The position numbers and the translations under genes are program-made. A DNA stretch of 64,000 nt from contig CAZVWF010000002.1 in the NCBI GenBank assembly GCA_964630795.1, forward strand, positions 1 to 64,000. Reading direction: 5' to 3'. Source of the DNA: SZUA-117 sp964630795. GTDB taxonomy: Bacteria; Pseudomonadota; Gammaproteobacteria; Steroidobacterales; Woeseiaceae. The notes below the pieces were generated by a model. It was not told the DNA's origin and did no database searches. It saw only the letters and a program-made list of their open reading frames with translations. This document shows, one piece after another, positions 42,999-52,109 of this stretch; position 1 is the stretch's first letter; the number at the start of each line of letters is the position of its first letter.

Positions 42999-43027
42999 CC
43001 CCGCCCGGCAACGGGCGGGGTTTCCTT
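42999..43027 (+). terminator. Rho-independent terminator after HiPIP gene
   Basis: A perfect nine-base stem, CCCCGCCCG with CGGGCGGGG, closes a GCAA tetraloop and is followed by TTTCCTT. It lies ten bases after the HiPIP stop codon, so the HiPIP transcript ends here and the next gene has its own promoter. Confidence 0.85.
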
Positions 43028-43121
43028 GTCGCATCAGTCTCCCGGCCACGCTGCCGCAGGATTCGCTTGCAGCACTTATTTAATTGACCGACGATTTCGC
43101 CAACCAGAAATCGAGTGATAC

Positions 43122-43982
43122 ATGAATCCGGACGTCAAGCACTTCTATCACGAGGGTAGTGGCACCTTCTCCTATGTCGTAAGTGACCCGCAGACGAGCG
43201 AAGCAGCGATCGTTGATCCGGTGCTGCAGTTTTCCGCTGCGTCGGGGCGTACTGACACCGCACCCGCCGACGAGATCATCGACTATGTCAAAGCCGAACG
43301 GTTATCGGTAGCCTGGATTCTCGAGACGCACGCCCATGCGGATCACCTCACCTCGGCGCAGTACCTGAAACAACAACTGGGTGGCAAGGTAGCCATCGGT
43401 GAAGGCATACGCGACGTGCAATCGAATTTTGTGCCGGTATTCAATCTGAAGTCACCGTTTGCACCGGATGGTAGTCAGTTTGATCACCTTTTCGGCGACA
43501 AAGAGATTTTCTCCATCGGTGAACTGACGGCGCGCGTGATGTGTACGCCGGGCCATACTAATGACAGCGTCACCTATGTTGTCGGTAACGCTGCCTTTGT
43601 CGGCGATACCGTGTTCATGACCGATTACGGTACAGCGCGATGCGACTTCCCGGGCGGCGATGCCGGCCGATTGTATGACTCCATCCAGGCACTTTTTTCC
43701 CTGCCGGATGACACGATTCTGTATCTGTGTCACGACTACCCGCCGAGCGATCGGGCTGTGCGATGCGCTGTTCCCGTTACCGAGCAGCGTGCTGACAATA
43801 TTCATGTCGGTAATGATGTAACGCGTGAAGATTTTGTGGCCCTGAGAGAAGCCCGTGACGCCAATCTGGATCTGCCGATGCTGATCGTACCGTCCATCCA
43901 GGTAAACATTCGTGCCGGTAATCTGCCGGACGCGGAAGACAACGGTACCGCTTACCTCAAATTCCCCCTGGACACCCTTTAG
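43122..43982 (+). CDS. MBL-fold metallo-hydrolase, Blh/persulfide dioxygenase-like
   Basis: The 286-residue protein is a metallo-beta-lactamase-fold hydrolase with the metal motif ETHAHADHLTSAQYLKQ (HxHxDH) near residue 70, then MCTPGHTNDSVTYVV, DTVFMTDYGTARCDFPGGDAGRLYDSI (parts: FPGGDAGRLYDS) and LCHDYPPSDRAVR. This order, with the His-Asp-Tyr element, is that of Blh and ETHE1-type sulfur dioxygenases, which oxidise glutathione persulfide. No rhodanese or BigR-type regulator is next to it. The start ATG at 43122 is 95 bases from the terminator. Confidence 0.86.
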   Translation: MNPDVKHFYHEGSGTFSYVVSDPQTSEAAIVDPVLQFSAASGRTDTAPADEIIDYVKAERLSVAWILETHAHADHLTSAQYLKQQLGGKVAIGEGIRDVQSNFVPVFNLKSPFAPDGSQFDHLFGDKEIFSIGELTARVMCTPGHTNDSVTYVVGNAAFVGDTVFMTDYGTARCDFPGGDAGRLYDSIQALFSLPDDTILYLCHDYPPSDRAVRCAVPVTEQRADNIHVGNDVTREDFVALREARDANLDLPMLIVPSIQVNIRAGNLPDAEDNGTAYLKFPLDTL

Positions 43983-44036
43983 CCTGCATCGCGCGGCAGG
44001 TACAATGCGCCGCCTGACCTGCCCGGAGAGATCACC

Positions 44037-45221
44037 TTGTTCGAGACACTGGAGCCGAAACCCGCTGATGCCATCCTGAAGTTGATCGGCGAGCATAGAG
44101 AAGACCCTCGCGCCGAAAAAATCGATCTCGGTGTCGGTGTCTATCGTGATGCCGACGGAAACACGCCAATCCTTAACAGCGTGAAAAAAGCCGAGCATTG
44201 GCTCGTCGGTACGCAGACGAGCAAAGCCTACCTCGGCTCGCGCGGTGACATCGTTTTCTGCGATGACGTTGAAAAGCTGGTCTTCGGCGACGATGCGATT
44301 GACGATGACCGGATTTCGACGGTGCAATCCCCGGGCGGCTCGGGTGCATTGCGCGTCGGTGCAGAACTGATTTTGCGTGCCAACCCGGATGCTGTGATGT
44401 GGGTCAGCGATCCGACCTGGAACAATCACATCCCCCTGATGGGTAATGCCGGCGTCAAACTGCAGTCGTATCCCTATTACGATGGCGAGAAAAACCGTAT
44501 TCGCTTCGACGACATGATGGAAACGCTGGGTACAGCAAATGCCGGCGAGATCGTGCTGCTGCACGGTTGCTGTCACAACCCGACCGGCATGGATCTTTCC
44601 AGGGATCAGTGGGACAGGGTGGCTGACCTGGTGGAAGAGCGCGGCTTGATTCCGTTTATCGATATTGCCTACCAGGGTTTTGCTGAAGGGCTGGAGGACG
44701 ATGCCTATGGTGTCCGCCTGATGTATGGCCGGGTGCCGGAAATGTTCGTGACTCACTCCTGTTCCAAGAATTTCGGTATCTACCGCGATCGGGTCGGTGC
44801 GTTGTCCCTTTTATCCGCAGATGCTGACACCGCGAAAGTAGTCGACAGCCAGGCGCTATCGCTGGTGCGGACGATTTACTCACTGCCGCCGGATCACGGC
44901 GCCGCGGTCGTCTCACATATTCTGAACGATGAGGAATTGCGTGCTGAGTGGCTGGGCGAACTGGCTGGCATGCGCAAGCGTTTGCAAGCCATGCGTAAGC
45001 TCCTGGTCGAGGAGCTGAAGAGCGCAGCGCCGGACCACGACTTCAACCACATATCGCGTACCACCGGAATGTTCTGTTACCTGGGCGTAACGCCGGAACA
45101 GGTTGCGGCGATCAAGAAGGATCGTGGGGTTTACCTGGTGGACTCCAGCCGCATCAACGTCTGCGGCATCACGGAAGGCAACGTACGCTACCTCGCCGAA
45201 TCGATCGCCTCAGTTCTTTAG
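44037..45221 (+). CDS. Aromatic/aspartate aminotransferase, class I
   Basis: The 394-residue PLP enzyme begins MFETLEPKPADAILKLIGEHR, the standard start of proteobacterial AspC/TyrB. DLGVGVYRDADGNTPIL, LHGCCHNPTGMDLSRDQW and the PLP-Lys region THSCSKNFGIYRDRVGAL are intact. Start codon TTG at 44037 follows CGGAGA at good spacing. It transfers amino groups between aspartate, tyrosine or phenylalanine and 2-oxoglutarate. Substrate preference cannot be settled by eye. It follows the MBL gene after 54 bases and could be in one transcript. Confidence 0.94.
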   Translation: MFETLEPKPADAILKLIGEHREDPRAEKIDLGVGVYRDADGNTPILNSVKKAEHWLVGTQTSKAYLGSRGDIVFCDDVEKLVFGDDAIDDDRISTVQSPGGSGALRVGAELILRANPDAVMWVSDPTWNNHIPLMGNAGVKLQSYPYYDGEKNRIRFDDMMETLGTANAGEIVLLHGCCHNPTGMDLSRDQWDRVADLVEERGLIPFIDIAYQGFAEGLEDDAYGVRLMYGRVPEMFVTHSCSKNFGIYRDRVGALSLLSADADTAKVVDSQALSLVRTIYSLPPDHGAAVVSHILNDEELRAEWLGELAGMRKRLQAMRKLLVEELKSAAPDHDFNHISRTTGMFCYLGVTPEQVAAIKKDRGVYLVDSSRINVCGITEGNVRYLAESIASVL

Positions 45222-45241
45222 GCGTCCTGCTTCACAGGCGG

Positions 45242-45808
45242 CTACGATCGCTGTTTGTACCACGCGGTGATTCGGATGCCGATTGCTAACAGTACCAGTC
45301 CCGCCAGCACGTAATGGACCGGCTCGGCAACGCCACCCGCAATTCTCGTGAACTGGGCCTGTGCGAGTGCAATACCGATCACGTACAAGCCGGTCTTGTG
45401 GAGAATCTTCCATCGCTTCGGGCCGAGAAGCGCTGCCGGCTTGTTGAATGAGGTGACCAGCATAAGGTAGATGAACGCGTATACGAGCATTCCCAGGTAG
45501 GCCGCGGGCAGCCCGTTCAGGGTGATGAGTAAATAGAGGTGTGCCGTCATGATGGCTGCAAATGCGACACCGAAAGAACGCCTGTTTTTCACCATTAATT
45601 GGCTGAACGTATTTGCCGCCAGCGTTCGCATCGGCCTGGCGACGAAAATCAACAGGTATATAAGGAGTGACAGCCTGGCACCCAGGCGCAAGGTTGATCC
45701 AAGGCTATCTTCATCCCATGCATTCTGTTGCAGATAAACCCATGCAGGCAGGGAGAATGCGAGGAGCGCCAGGCTGAATACAGCGACGTTCGTCTGATAG
45801 TGGGTCAC
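45242..45808 (-). CDS. Ferric reductase-like transmembrane protein
   Basis: The 188-residue membrane protein has five or six hydrophobic segments and the heme-binding look of the ferric-reductase/MsrQ domain: one His in IMTAHLYLLITL and another in KRWKILHKTGLYVIGI. Members bind b-type heme and pass electrons across the inner membrane, MsrQ to the MsrP methionine sulfoxide reductase. No msrP gene is near. Its start overlaps the DUF192 gene stop by four bases, so they form one operon. Confidence 0.82.
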   Translation of the reverse strand: MTHYQTNVAVFSLALLAFSLPAWVYLQQNAWDEDSLGSTLRLGARLSLLIYLLIFVARPMRTLAANTFSQLMVKNRRSFGVAFAAIMTAHLYLLITLNGLPAAYLGMLVYAFIYLMLVTSFNKPAALLGPKRWKILHKTGLYVIGIALAQAQFTRIAGGVAEPVHYVLAGLVLLAIGIRITAWYKQRS

Positions 45809-46275
45809 AGCGGCAGGATTACCCGGCTGTCGGTGTCGATGTGGAGGCGTTCAGACGTTCCGCCATTGAGTTCCAGCACATAGTTGACCGCTTCAGCGGA
45901 TCGTCTCGATTTCAGCGTGTGCGGCTGCGCGTTCTCGTGAATATTGACGATGCGCCCGTCGGCCGCAAAGAAAACGATGTCGAGCGGTATATAGGTATTC
46001 TTCATCCAGATCGACAGGGTCCGGCTGCGACGGTACACGAACAACATGCCGGTTGTATCCGCCATTTCACGAACAAACATCAGCCCACGCCGGTGTTGCT
46101 CACTTGTCAGTGCGACATAGACATCGAACAGGTAACAGGCGTGCGCGCTGGCCTCGATGACCACCGTTGTCTTCTCGAAAGCCTCGTCAACGGTGTCCTC
46201 AAAGTCGTATTCGGCAGACTGGGCCGACAGCAGGAGCCAGGCGCAGGCGATGCCCAGGATGCGCAGCATCTTCAT
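45805..46275 (-). CDS. DUF192 family periplasmic protein
   Basis: The 156-residue protein has a signal peptide (ILGIACAWLLLSAQSAEY) and a DUF192 domain: RGLMFVREMADTTGMLFVY, LSIWMKNTYIPLDIVFFAADGRIVNI and YVLELNGG are the conserved lines. Function is unknown for the family; the fold is a small beta barrel. It is the middle gene of a reverse operon, overlapping the upstream unknown gene by four bases and the ferric-reductase-like gene by four. Confidence 0.9.
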   Translation of the reverse strand: MKMLRILGIACAWLLLSAQSAEYDFEDTVDEAFEKTTVVIEASAHACYLFDVYVALTSEQHRRGLMFVREMADTTGMLFVYRRSRTLSIWMKNTYIPLDIVFFAADGRIVNIHENAQPHTLKSRRSAEAVNYVLELNGGTSERLHIDTDSRVILPL

Positions 46276-46694
46276 TCTTGCGGGTCCCGGTTCAGTCGGG
46301 CCGAAAATTTAAGTTCGGTGAAGTTGATGTTTGCGGCTCCATTCAGCTCCGCCAGGGGAGAAACGCAGTATACGGTAACGCCGATACGGTAGATCGACCC
46401 GGCGTCATTGTCGAATGGGTCCTGGAAGTCGGCGTCGGTCCAGCAACCGGTCGCATCTGCTATGCTGAAAAAACGGTCGCCCCCTTCTTCCATGAAAGTA
46501 GTGTTGGTCGCAAGTTCCCGGGCTGTGCGTCCGCGTTCAAGCTCAGGGATACCCGGAATGAACGCGACAATCGCAGCGTCGGGGTCATCGGTCAAGGGGT
46601 CCGCAATAATCGCAATTTGCAGTCGGTTTCGGGTGTAACGATTCGGGTTCGTCGAATTCAAAATCGGGTCTGGCAACGACTGTACAGCGCGCAT
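46272..46694 (-). CDS. Conserved-looking protein of unknown function
   Basis: A 140-residue protein from ATG 46694, or up to 171 residues from GTG 46787. The C-terminal 100 residues look globular (GRTARELATNTTFMEEG, FFSIADATGCWTDADF, YRIGVTVYCVSPLAELNG, NINFTELKFSARLN), with a GC-type Cys pair. No signal peptide is visible with either start, although its operon partner is exported; the N-terminus may therefore be wrong. It overlaps the DUF192 start by four bases (ATGA). Its upstream side faces moxR. Not recognised as any family. Confidence 0.65.
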   Translation of the reverse strand: MRAVQSLPDPILNSTNPNRYTRNRLQIAIIADPLTDDPDAAIVAFIPGIPELERGRTARELATNTTFMEEGGDRFFSIADATGCWTDADFQDPFDNDAGSIYRIGVTVYCVSPLAELNGAANINFTELKFSARLNRDPQE

Positions 46695-46827
46695 TATCGC
46701 CAACCGCGAGTTGGCTGGCCAACGGACCGGGTATCGGCCAGTGGGACAAATTGTTACTGACCGGTTGGACTCATCGCGCATCGCCACTACAATGGCACGC
46801 CTTTTTCGCCCTCGGAGTGAGTCAATA

Positions 46828-47796
46828 ATGAGCGTCTCAGAACAATTCCAACAGCTCGAAGCCCATGTGGCGAGCCTGATTATCGGTCAGGAGCACCTGA
46901 TCAACAGGATGCTGATTGCGCTCCTGTGCGATGGTCACCTGATCGTCGAGGGCGCGCCCGGGCTGGCAAAGACGCGGGCCATTAAAGTTCTTGCCGAGAG
47001 TATCGAGGGCAGTTTTCATCGTCTGCAGTTTACGCCCGACTTGCTGCCGGCCGACCTGACCGGTACCGACATCTATCGACCGCAGGACGGCACTTTTGAA
47101 TTCCGGGAGGGTCCGCTTTTTCATAACCTGATCCTTGCGGACGAGATCAACCGTGCGCCGGCCAAAGTGCAATCCGCGCTCCTCGAATCGATGGAAGAAC
47201 GACAAATCACAGTCGGTGAAGGCACCTACAAGTTGCCGCCGTTGTTCATGGTGATGGCGACGCAAAACCCGATCGAACAGGAAGGCACCTATCCCCTGCC
47301 GGAAGCGCAGCTCGACCGGTTTCTTCTGCACGTGGAAGTGGGGTATCCAACCCCGGAGGACGAGCGTCGAATACTCATATTGAATCGCGACGAAGCGAAA
47401 TCCGGCGAACGGGACGCTTTTGCCCCGCTGATGGAAGTGTCGGAAGCCACGATTATGGAAGGACGGCAACAGATCCTGAACCTGCATCTGTCCGACGAGC
47501 TCGAGCAATACATTGTTAACGTGGTCGTTGCGACCAGGAACCCGGGCGCCGTGAACAAGAACCTCGATGGCCAGGTGATGTATGGCGCGAGTCCCCGTGC
47601 GTGCATGGGTATCGATCGTGCTGCCCGCGCACATGCCTGGTTACAGGGTCGGGATTACGTCGGGCCGGAAGACATCCAGGCAGTGGCGTCCGACGTATTG
47701 CGGCATCGTCTCGTGATGAGTTTCGAGGCCGAAGCTGATGGCATTTCGGCGGATTCCGTCATTGAAGGCGTACTCGACGGTGTCGGGGTGCCCTAG
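46828..47796 (+). CDS. MoxR family AAA+ ATPase
   Basis: The 322-residue ATPase has Walker A as EGAPGLAKTRAIKVLAE, Walker B as ILADEINRAPAKVQSALLESMEE, and sensor 1 as VMATQNPIEQEGTYPLPEAQ, the MoxR signature. It acts as a chaperone-like motor together with VWA proteins. It is the first gene of the six-gene Bat cluster. The start ATG at 46828 follows GGAGTGA; a longer upstream frame lacks family sequence. A divergent promoter region of about 130 bases separates it from the unknown reverse gene. Confidence 0.95.
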   Translation: MSVSEQFQQLEAHVASLIIGQEHLINRMLIALLCDGHLIVEGAPGLAKTRAIKVLAESIEGSFHRLQFTPDLLPADLTGTDIYRPQDGTFEFREGPLFHNLILADEINRAPAKVQSALLESMEERQITVGEGTYKLPPLFMVMATQNPIEQEGTYPLPEAQLDRFLLHVEVGYPTPEDERRILILNRDEAKSGERDAFAPLMEVSEATIMEGRQQILNLHLSDELEQYIVNVVVATRNPGAVNKNLDGQVMYGASPRACMGIDRAARAHAWLQGRDYVGPEDIQAVASDVLRHRLVMSFEAEADGISADSVIEGVLDGVGVP

Positions 47797-47811
47797 GCCA
47801 GGCCGCGTCCT

Positions 47812-48756
47812 ATGCGCCACGACAAACTCCCCGGGGACGCCTCGCCCGTCAGTGTCAGCCAGGCCGGGCTGATCCGGCTGAGCGGGCCGGCACGTGCACT
47901 GGCGCTCGATGTGCTGCGCATCAATTCGCTGCAGACAGGTGCCTACGTGTCGCACTTCAAGGGCCGCGGGATGGAGTTCGACGAATCCCGTCCCTACCAG
48001 CCCGGCGATGACCCGCGAAACATCGACTGGCGCGTGACGGCGCGCAGCTCCGAGGCCTACACAAAGCTGTTCCGGGAGGAACGCGAACGGCCGGTCCTGA
48101 TCATGACGGACCTGCGTTCGAATATGCATTTTGCGACGCAGGGATGCTTCAAGTCCGTCAACGGCGCTCGCGCGGCCGCGCTCCTTGCCTGGGCGGCGCA
48201 TCATCGTGGCGATCGGCTGGGTGGCCTGGTCTTCGGCGACACTCGCCACCGGGAGTTGAGACCGCGACTCGGTCGCCAGGCCGCGTTGCGCTACGTGCAC
48301 GAGCTCGTCACGCACCCCGACTGGACGAAAGACATCGATCACGGTGTACTGGATGAAGAGCCCCTATTGACGCAAGCGATGGGAATGCTGCGGCGCGTTG
48401 CCCATCCCGGCAGCCTCGTGATCATCGTCAGCGATTTCATTGGTCTGTCGCGCACGGCGCAGTCGTACCTGACGGGCATTGCCCGGCACAACGAGGTGCT
48501 CGCCGTATTTCTTAGCGATCCATTGGAACGACAACTGCCGCCACCGGGTCGATACAGACTGGTGAGTCACGATGAAGAAATGGCGATTGACACGTATGCG
48601 AAGGGTGCCCGTTCCGAATACCGGGACGCTTTCGAGGAACGCCTGCACGAGTTTGATGCCTTTTGTCATCGATACGGCATTCACCTGCTGCCGCTATCCA
48701 CGGAAGATGACCCTGTACAGACACTGCAGCAAGCCCTCGGCAAGCGGGCGTTATAG
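47812..48756 (+). CDS. DUF58 domain protein
   Basis: The 314-residue protein has the DUF58 core: FKGRGMEFDESRPYQPGDDPRNIDWRVTARS (parts: YQPGDDPRNIDWRVTAR), then a VWA-like strand RPVLIMTDLRSNMHF, and VIIVSDFIGL. The family almost always accompanies MoxR and is thought to be a client or adaptor. It starts 15 bases after moxR and is followed 11 bases later by the DUF4381 gene. Confidence 0.93.
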   Translation: MRHDKLPGDASPVSVSQAGLIRLSGPARALALDVLRINSLQTGAYVSHFKGRGMEFDESRPYQPGDDPRNIDWRVTARSSEAYTKLFREERERPVLIMTDLRSNMHFATQGCFKSVNGARAAALLAWAAHHRGDRLGGLVFGDTRHRELRPRLGRQAALRYVHELVTHPDWTKDIDHGVLDEEPLLTQAMGMLRRVAHPGSLVIIVSDFIGLSRTAQSYLTGIARHNEVLAVFLSDPLERQLPPPGRYRLVSHDEEMAIDTYAKGARSEYRDAFEERLHEFDAFCHRYGIHLLPLSTEDDPVQTLQQALGKRAL

Positions 48757-48767
48757 GATTAGCTACC

Positions 48768-49262
48768 ATGGACCCGGAACTCATTCCACTGCGTGACCTG
48801 CACCTGCCAGACATGGTGGGCTGGTGGCCGCTGGCGCCGGGTTGGTGGTTCCTGATAGTCCTCGCAGCGGCAGGGGTTCTCTATCTCTTGTACAAGCAGT
48901 TCCTGAAATGGCGCTGGAATGCGGCGCGTCGCCTCGCCTTGTCGGAGCTTGCCAGGTTGCAACAGTCCTACGAGCAGGGTACGGATGCACTGATCCTGGC
49001 CAAGGAAGTATCTGAACTGCTCCGCCGCAGCATGCTGGCCTATGCGCCGCGAGGCGACGTTGCCGGCCTGACCGGGGCCGGGTGGCTGGAGTGGCTGGAC
49101 CGGGGGCTGGAGGGCCGTCCCTTCACCGAAGGTGCCGGCCGAAACCTCGAGTCCCTTCCTTACAGGCGGCCGGAGAGTATCGACGACGATGCCGACATCA
49201 AAGGCTTGCTGGACGCCGTCCAGCGACGTCTGAAAACGCCGCTGTCCGAGGTGTCCGGCTGA
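48768..49262 (+). CDS. DUF4381 domain membrane protein
   Basis: The 164-residue protein begins with LRDLHLPDMVGWWPLAPGWWF, the DUF4381 signature of an LRDIHLPxxxxWWPLAPGWW type, followed by one membrane span (LIVLAAAGVLYLLY) and a cytoplasmic helical tail. It occurs between DUF58 and BatA in many gammaproteobacteria and probably anchors the complex. Its TGA shares a base with the BatA ATG (TGATG). Confidence 0.92.
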   Translation: MDPELIPLRDLHLPDMVGWWPLAPGWWFLIVLAAAGVLYLLYKQFLKWRWNAARRLALSELARLQQSYEQGTDALILAKEVSELLRRSMLAYAPRGDVAGLTGAGWLEWLDRGLEGRPFTEGAGRNLESLPYRRPESIDDDADIKGLLDAVQRRLKTPLSEVSG

Positions 49263-50296
49263 TGTGGTCCCTGGCCTGGCCGTGGATGTTACTGGCGCTG
49301 CCGCTGCCGTTCCTGGTGCGCGTGTTGATGCCGCCGGTTGTCAGCACGCAGGACGCCGGGCTCCGGGTACCGAGTTTCAAGGGCTTTTCCATGCTCGCGG
49401 ATCGCTCGGAGGTCGAGCAAATTTTCAACTGGCGGTTCTGGGTCGCTGTGGTTGCCTGGGCGCTGCTGGTACTCGCTGCCGCGCGCCCGGAGCGCATCGG
49501 CGACGAACTCGACGTGCCCGTTTCAGGGCGCAACCTGATGCTCGCCGTCGACCTGTCCGGCAGCATGGATGCCAAGGATTTTGAACTTGGCAGTCGGCGC
49601 GTTGATCGTCTGACTGCCACGAAAGCCGTGGCTGCCGATTTCATCGTGCGCCGCGAAGGCGATCGAATCGGACTGATCCTTTTCGGTGAGCGTGCTTACC
49701 TGCAAGTCCCGCTAACGCTGGATCGCGAGACCGTCAATACACTCCTTATGGAAGCGTTCATCGGCCTTGCCGGAGAGAAGACGGCAATCGGCGATGCGAT
49801 TACGCTGGCTGTGAAACGCATTCATGACCAGGGCGAAGAAGGCGGCGAGCAGGTCCTGATTCTTCTGACCGACGGTGCCAATACGGCCGGCGAGATTGAT
49901 CCACTCAAGGCGGCGGAACTGGCGCAGCAGATCGGGCTCCGCATTTATACGATTGGCATCGGCGCCGAACAGATGGTCGTGTCATCGATTACCGGCGGCA
50001 TGCGCCGCGTAAACCCCTCGGCGGATCTCGATGAAGAAACCCTGACTGAAATTGCAGCGCTGACCGGCGGTCGGTATTTCCGCGCGAAAGACACGGCCGG
50101 ATTGCAGGACATCTATCGGTTGCTGGACGAGATGGAGCCGGTCGCCGAACCGGAGGCTGGTTTTCGACCGGTCAAGTCGCTCTACTTCTGGCCGCTGGGC
50201 GGCGCTTTCCTGCTGGCCATGTTCCTGGCTGCGATGAACCTGCTGGCGGGCCTGAGACTCGCCCGGGCAGGCAAGGTGAAATACAGTGCCGGCTGA
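49262..50296 (+). CDS. BatA-like von Willebrand factor A protein
   Basis: The 344-residue protein has two N-terminal hydrophobic segments, a VWA domain with the MIDAS motif AVDLSGSMDAKDF near residue 100 and LLTDGANTAGEI, then a C-terminal membrane span (FWPLGGAFLLAMFLAAMNLL). Bacteroides BatA gave the name (aerotolerance). It probably faces the periplasm and assembles with BatB. Start ATG at 49262; the overlapping upstream frame is only the DUF4381 gene in another frame. Its end overlaps BatB by 11 bases. Confidence 0.92.
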   Translation: MWSLAWPWMLLALPLPFLVRVLMPPVVSTQDAGLRVPSFKGFSMLADRSEVEQIFNWRFWVAVVAWALLVLAAARPERIGDELDVPVSGRNLMLAVDLSGSMDAKDFELGSRRVDRLTATKAVAADFIVRREGDRIGLILFGERAYLQVPLTLDRETVNTLLMEAFIGLAGEKTAIGDAITLAVKRIHDQGEEGGEQVLILLTDGANTAGEIDPLKAAELAQQIGLRIYTIGIGAEQMVVSSITGGMRRVNPSADLDEETLTEIAALTGGRYFRAKDTAGLQDIYRLLDEMEPVAEPEAGFRPVKSLYFWPLGGAFLLAMFLAAMNLLAGLRLARAGKVKYSAG

Positions 50297-52109
50297 GTTT
50301 CACTTTCTAAGACCCGACTGGCTGTGGGCCATCCCGCTGGTCGTTGCCGTCACCGTGTTGCTCGCGCGCCGGCGACTGGCACCCGGTAGCTGGCAATCTG
50401 TTATCGATCCGCGCCTCGTGCCCCACATTCTGTCGACGGGACAGATAAAGAACCTGACCTATCGATGGTGGCTGATATTGATTGGTGGCACGCTCGCCGC
50501 ACTCGCGCTGGCCGGACCCAGCTGGGACCGGGTGGAACAACCCGTGTTTCGCTCGGAACAGGCTATCGTTATTGCCCTGGATCTGTCGCGATCGATGGAC
50601 GCCCAGGACCTGGTACCAAGCCGCTTGACGCGGGCGCGGCTCAAAATACTGGACATCCTGCAGCATCGGAGCAGCGGCCAGACTGCATTGGTAGTGTATT
50701 CATCCAATGCATTCACGGTGACGCCGCTCACGACCGATGCCGATACCGTTGCGGCGCTGGTCAATAGTTTGACAACCGACATCATGCCGAGTCGTGGCAG
50801 CTACCCGCTCGCCGCGATCAACAAGGGGCGCCAGCTCCTCGAACAAGCGGGTGTGGGACTGGGTGAAGTATTGCTCATCACCGATGGCGGATCGTCACCG
50901 GCTGCCGAACGTGCCGCCGAAGAAATGCGCGCAGCCGGGTACGGATTGTCTGTGCTTGCCGTCGGTACCACCGATGGCGCACCCATTCCCCGTGCGGGCG
51001 GTGGTTTTGTCACCAACCGTTCGGGCAACATCGCAGTGCCCAAACTTGAAGCGTCCGGGCTGCAACGACTGGCTGCTGCCGGTGGCGGTCGCTATGCGGT
51101 GATGACCGCTGACAACAGCGACATCGACAGGCTCCTGTCAGGCGATGCTGGTGCAGGCCCGGGGTCGGAATCGGATGAATCGCTGGCAACGGATCAGTGG
51201 CAGGAAGAGGGACCGTGGTTGCTGCTCTTGCTTGTGCCGATTGCCGCACTGGCCTTCCGCAAAGGACTGGTCCTGTGCCTGTTGGTATTTCTCCTTCCGA
51301 TTGCTGAACCCGCGCATGCGTTCACCTGGGAAGACCTGTGGCTGACAAAAGACCAGCAGGCGCAACGATTGCTGGACGATGGAAGCCCGGCTGACGCTGC
51401 GCAGCTTTTCGAAGACCAGCGCTGGCGGGCGGTTGCCAACTATCGTGCCGGTGATTATGGAACGAGCGCGGCAGGCTTTGATGATCTCGAAGACACGGCG
51501 AGCGTGTACAACAAAGGCACGGCACTGGCGAAGATGGGCGAATTCCAGGCCGCGATAGACGTGTACGACGAGTTGCTGGAGGTTGCTCCCGGACACGAGG
51601 ACGCGCAATACAACCGGGATCTCTTGCAGGATATGCTGGAGCAACAGCAGGATTCGCAGGCAGGCGAGCAGGGTAACCAGGAGAACTCGGCCGAAGCCGG
51701 GGGTGGCGCACAGCAGTCAGAGGGTCAGAGCGAATCCGATCAGGCTGGTCAGGAGGGTGCGACCGGGGATCCAGGCTCCGAGGGCCAGCAGGGTGAGTCG
51801 TCGGTACGCGACGAGGAAGGCGCGAGCCAGGAAGACCTCGAGGCGATGCAACAGGAACTGGAGCGGGCCGCGCAGCAGGCGATGCAGCAATCCGCCGAGG
51901 CACAGGAAGAACAGGGTATAAGCGAAGCAGAAGCGGAAGCGATGCGGCGTGCCCAGGAACAACAACAGGCGATGGAGCAATGGCTGCGTCGTATCCCGAA
52001 CGATCCGGGCGGACTGCTTCGCCGGAAGTTCCGCTATCAATATCAACGGCAAGGCAGGGACCAGGACGGCAATAATCTCTGGCCCGATGACGAGGCTCAA
52101 CCATGGTAA
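50286..52109 (+). CDS. BatB/BatC fusion: VWA plus TPR-like protein
   Basis: The 607-residue protein joins a BatB-like VWA part (MIDAS ALDLSRSMDAQDLV, VLLITDGGSSPAAERAA) and, after a membrane span near residue 320, a BatC-like TPR region (YNKGTALAKMGEFQAAIDVYDELLEVAPGHEDAQYNRDLL in parts: GTALAKMGEFQAAIDVYDEL). Then comes a long Gln/Glu/Gly/Ser low-complexity stretch (about residues 450-560) ending in AMEQWLRRIPNDPGGLLRRKF, typical for BatB-BatC fusions. Start GTG at 50286 overlaps BatA. The Q/E-rich tail is probably disordered. Confidence 0.92.
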   Translation: MPAEFHFLRPDWLWAIPLVVAVTVLLARRRLAPGSWQSVIDPRLVPHILSTGQIKNLTYRWWLILIGGTLAALALAGPSWDRVEQPVFRSEQAIVIALDLSRSMDAQDLVPSRLTRARLKILDILQHRSSGQTALVVYSSNAFTVTPLTTDADTVAALVNSLTTDIMPSRGSYPLAAINKGRQLLEQAGVGLGEVLLITDGGSSPAAERAAEEMRAAGYGLSVLAVGTTDGAPIPRAGGGFVTNRSGNIAVPKLEASGLQRLAAAGGGRYAVMTADNSDIDRLLSGDAGAGPGSESDESLATDQWQEEGPWLLLLLVPIAALAFRKGLVLCLLVFLLPIAEPAHAFTWEDLWLTKDQQAQRLLDDGSPADAAQLFEDQRWRAVANYRAGDYGTSAAGFDDLEDTASVYNKGTALAKMGEFQAAIDVYDELLEVAPGHEDAQYNRDLLQDMLEQQQDSQAGEQGNQENSAEAGGGAQQSEGQSESDQAGQEGATGDPGSEGQQGESSVRDEEGASQEDLEAMQQELERAAQQAMQQSAEAQEEQGISEAEAEAMRRAQEQQQAMEQWLRRIPNDPGGLLRRKFRYQYQRQGRDQDGNNLWPDDEAQPW

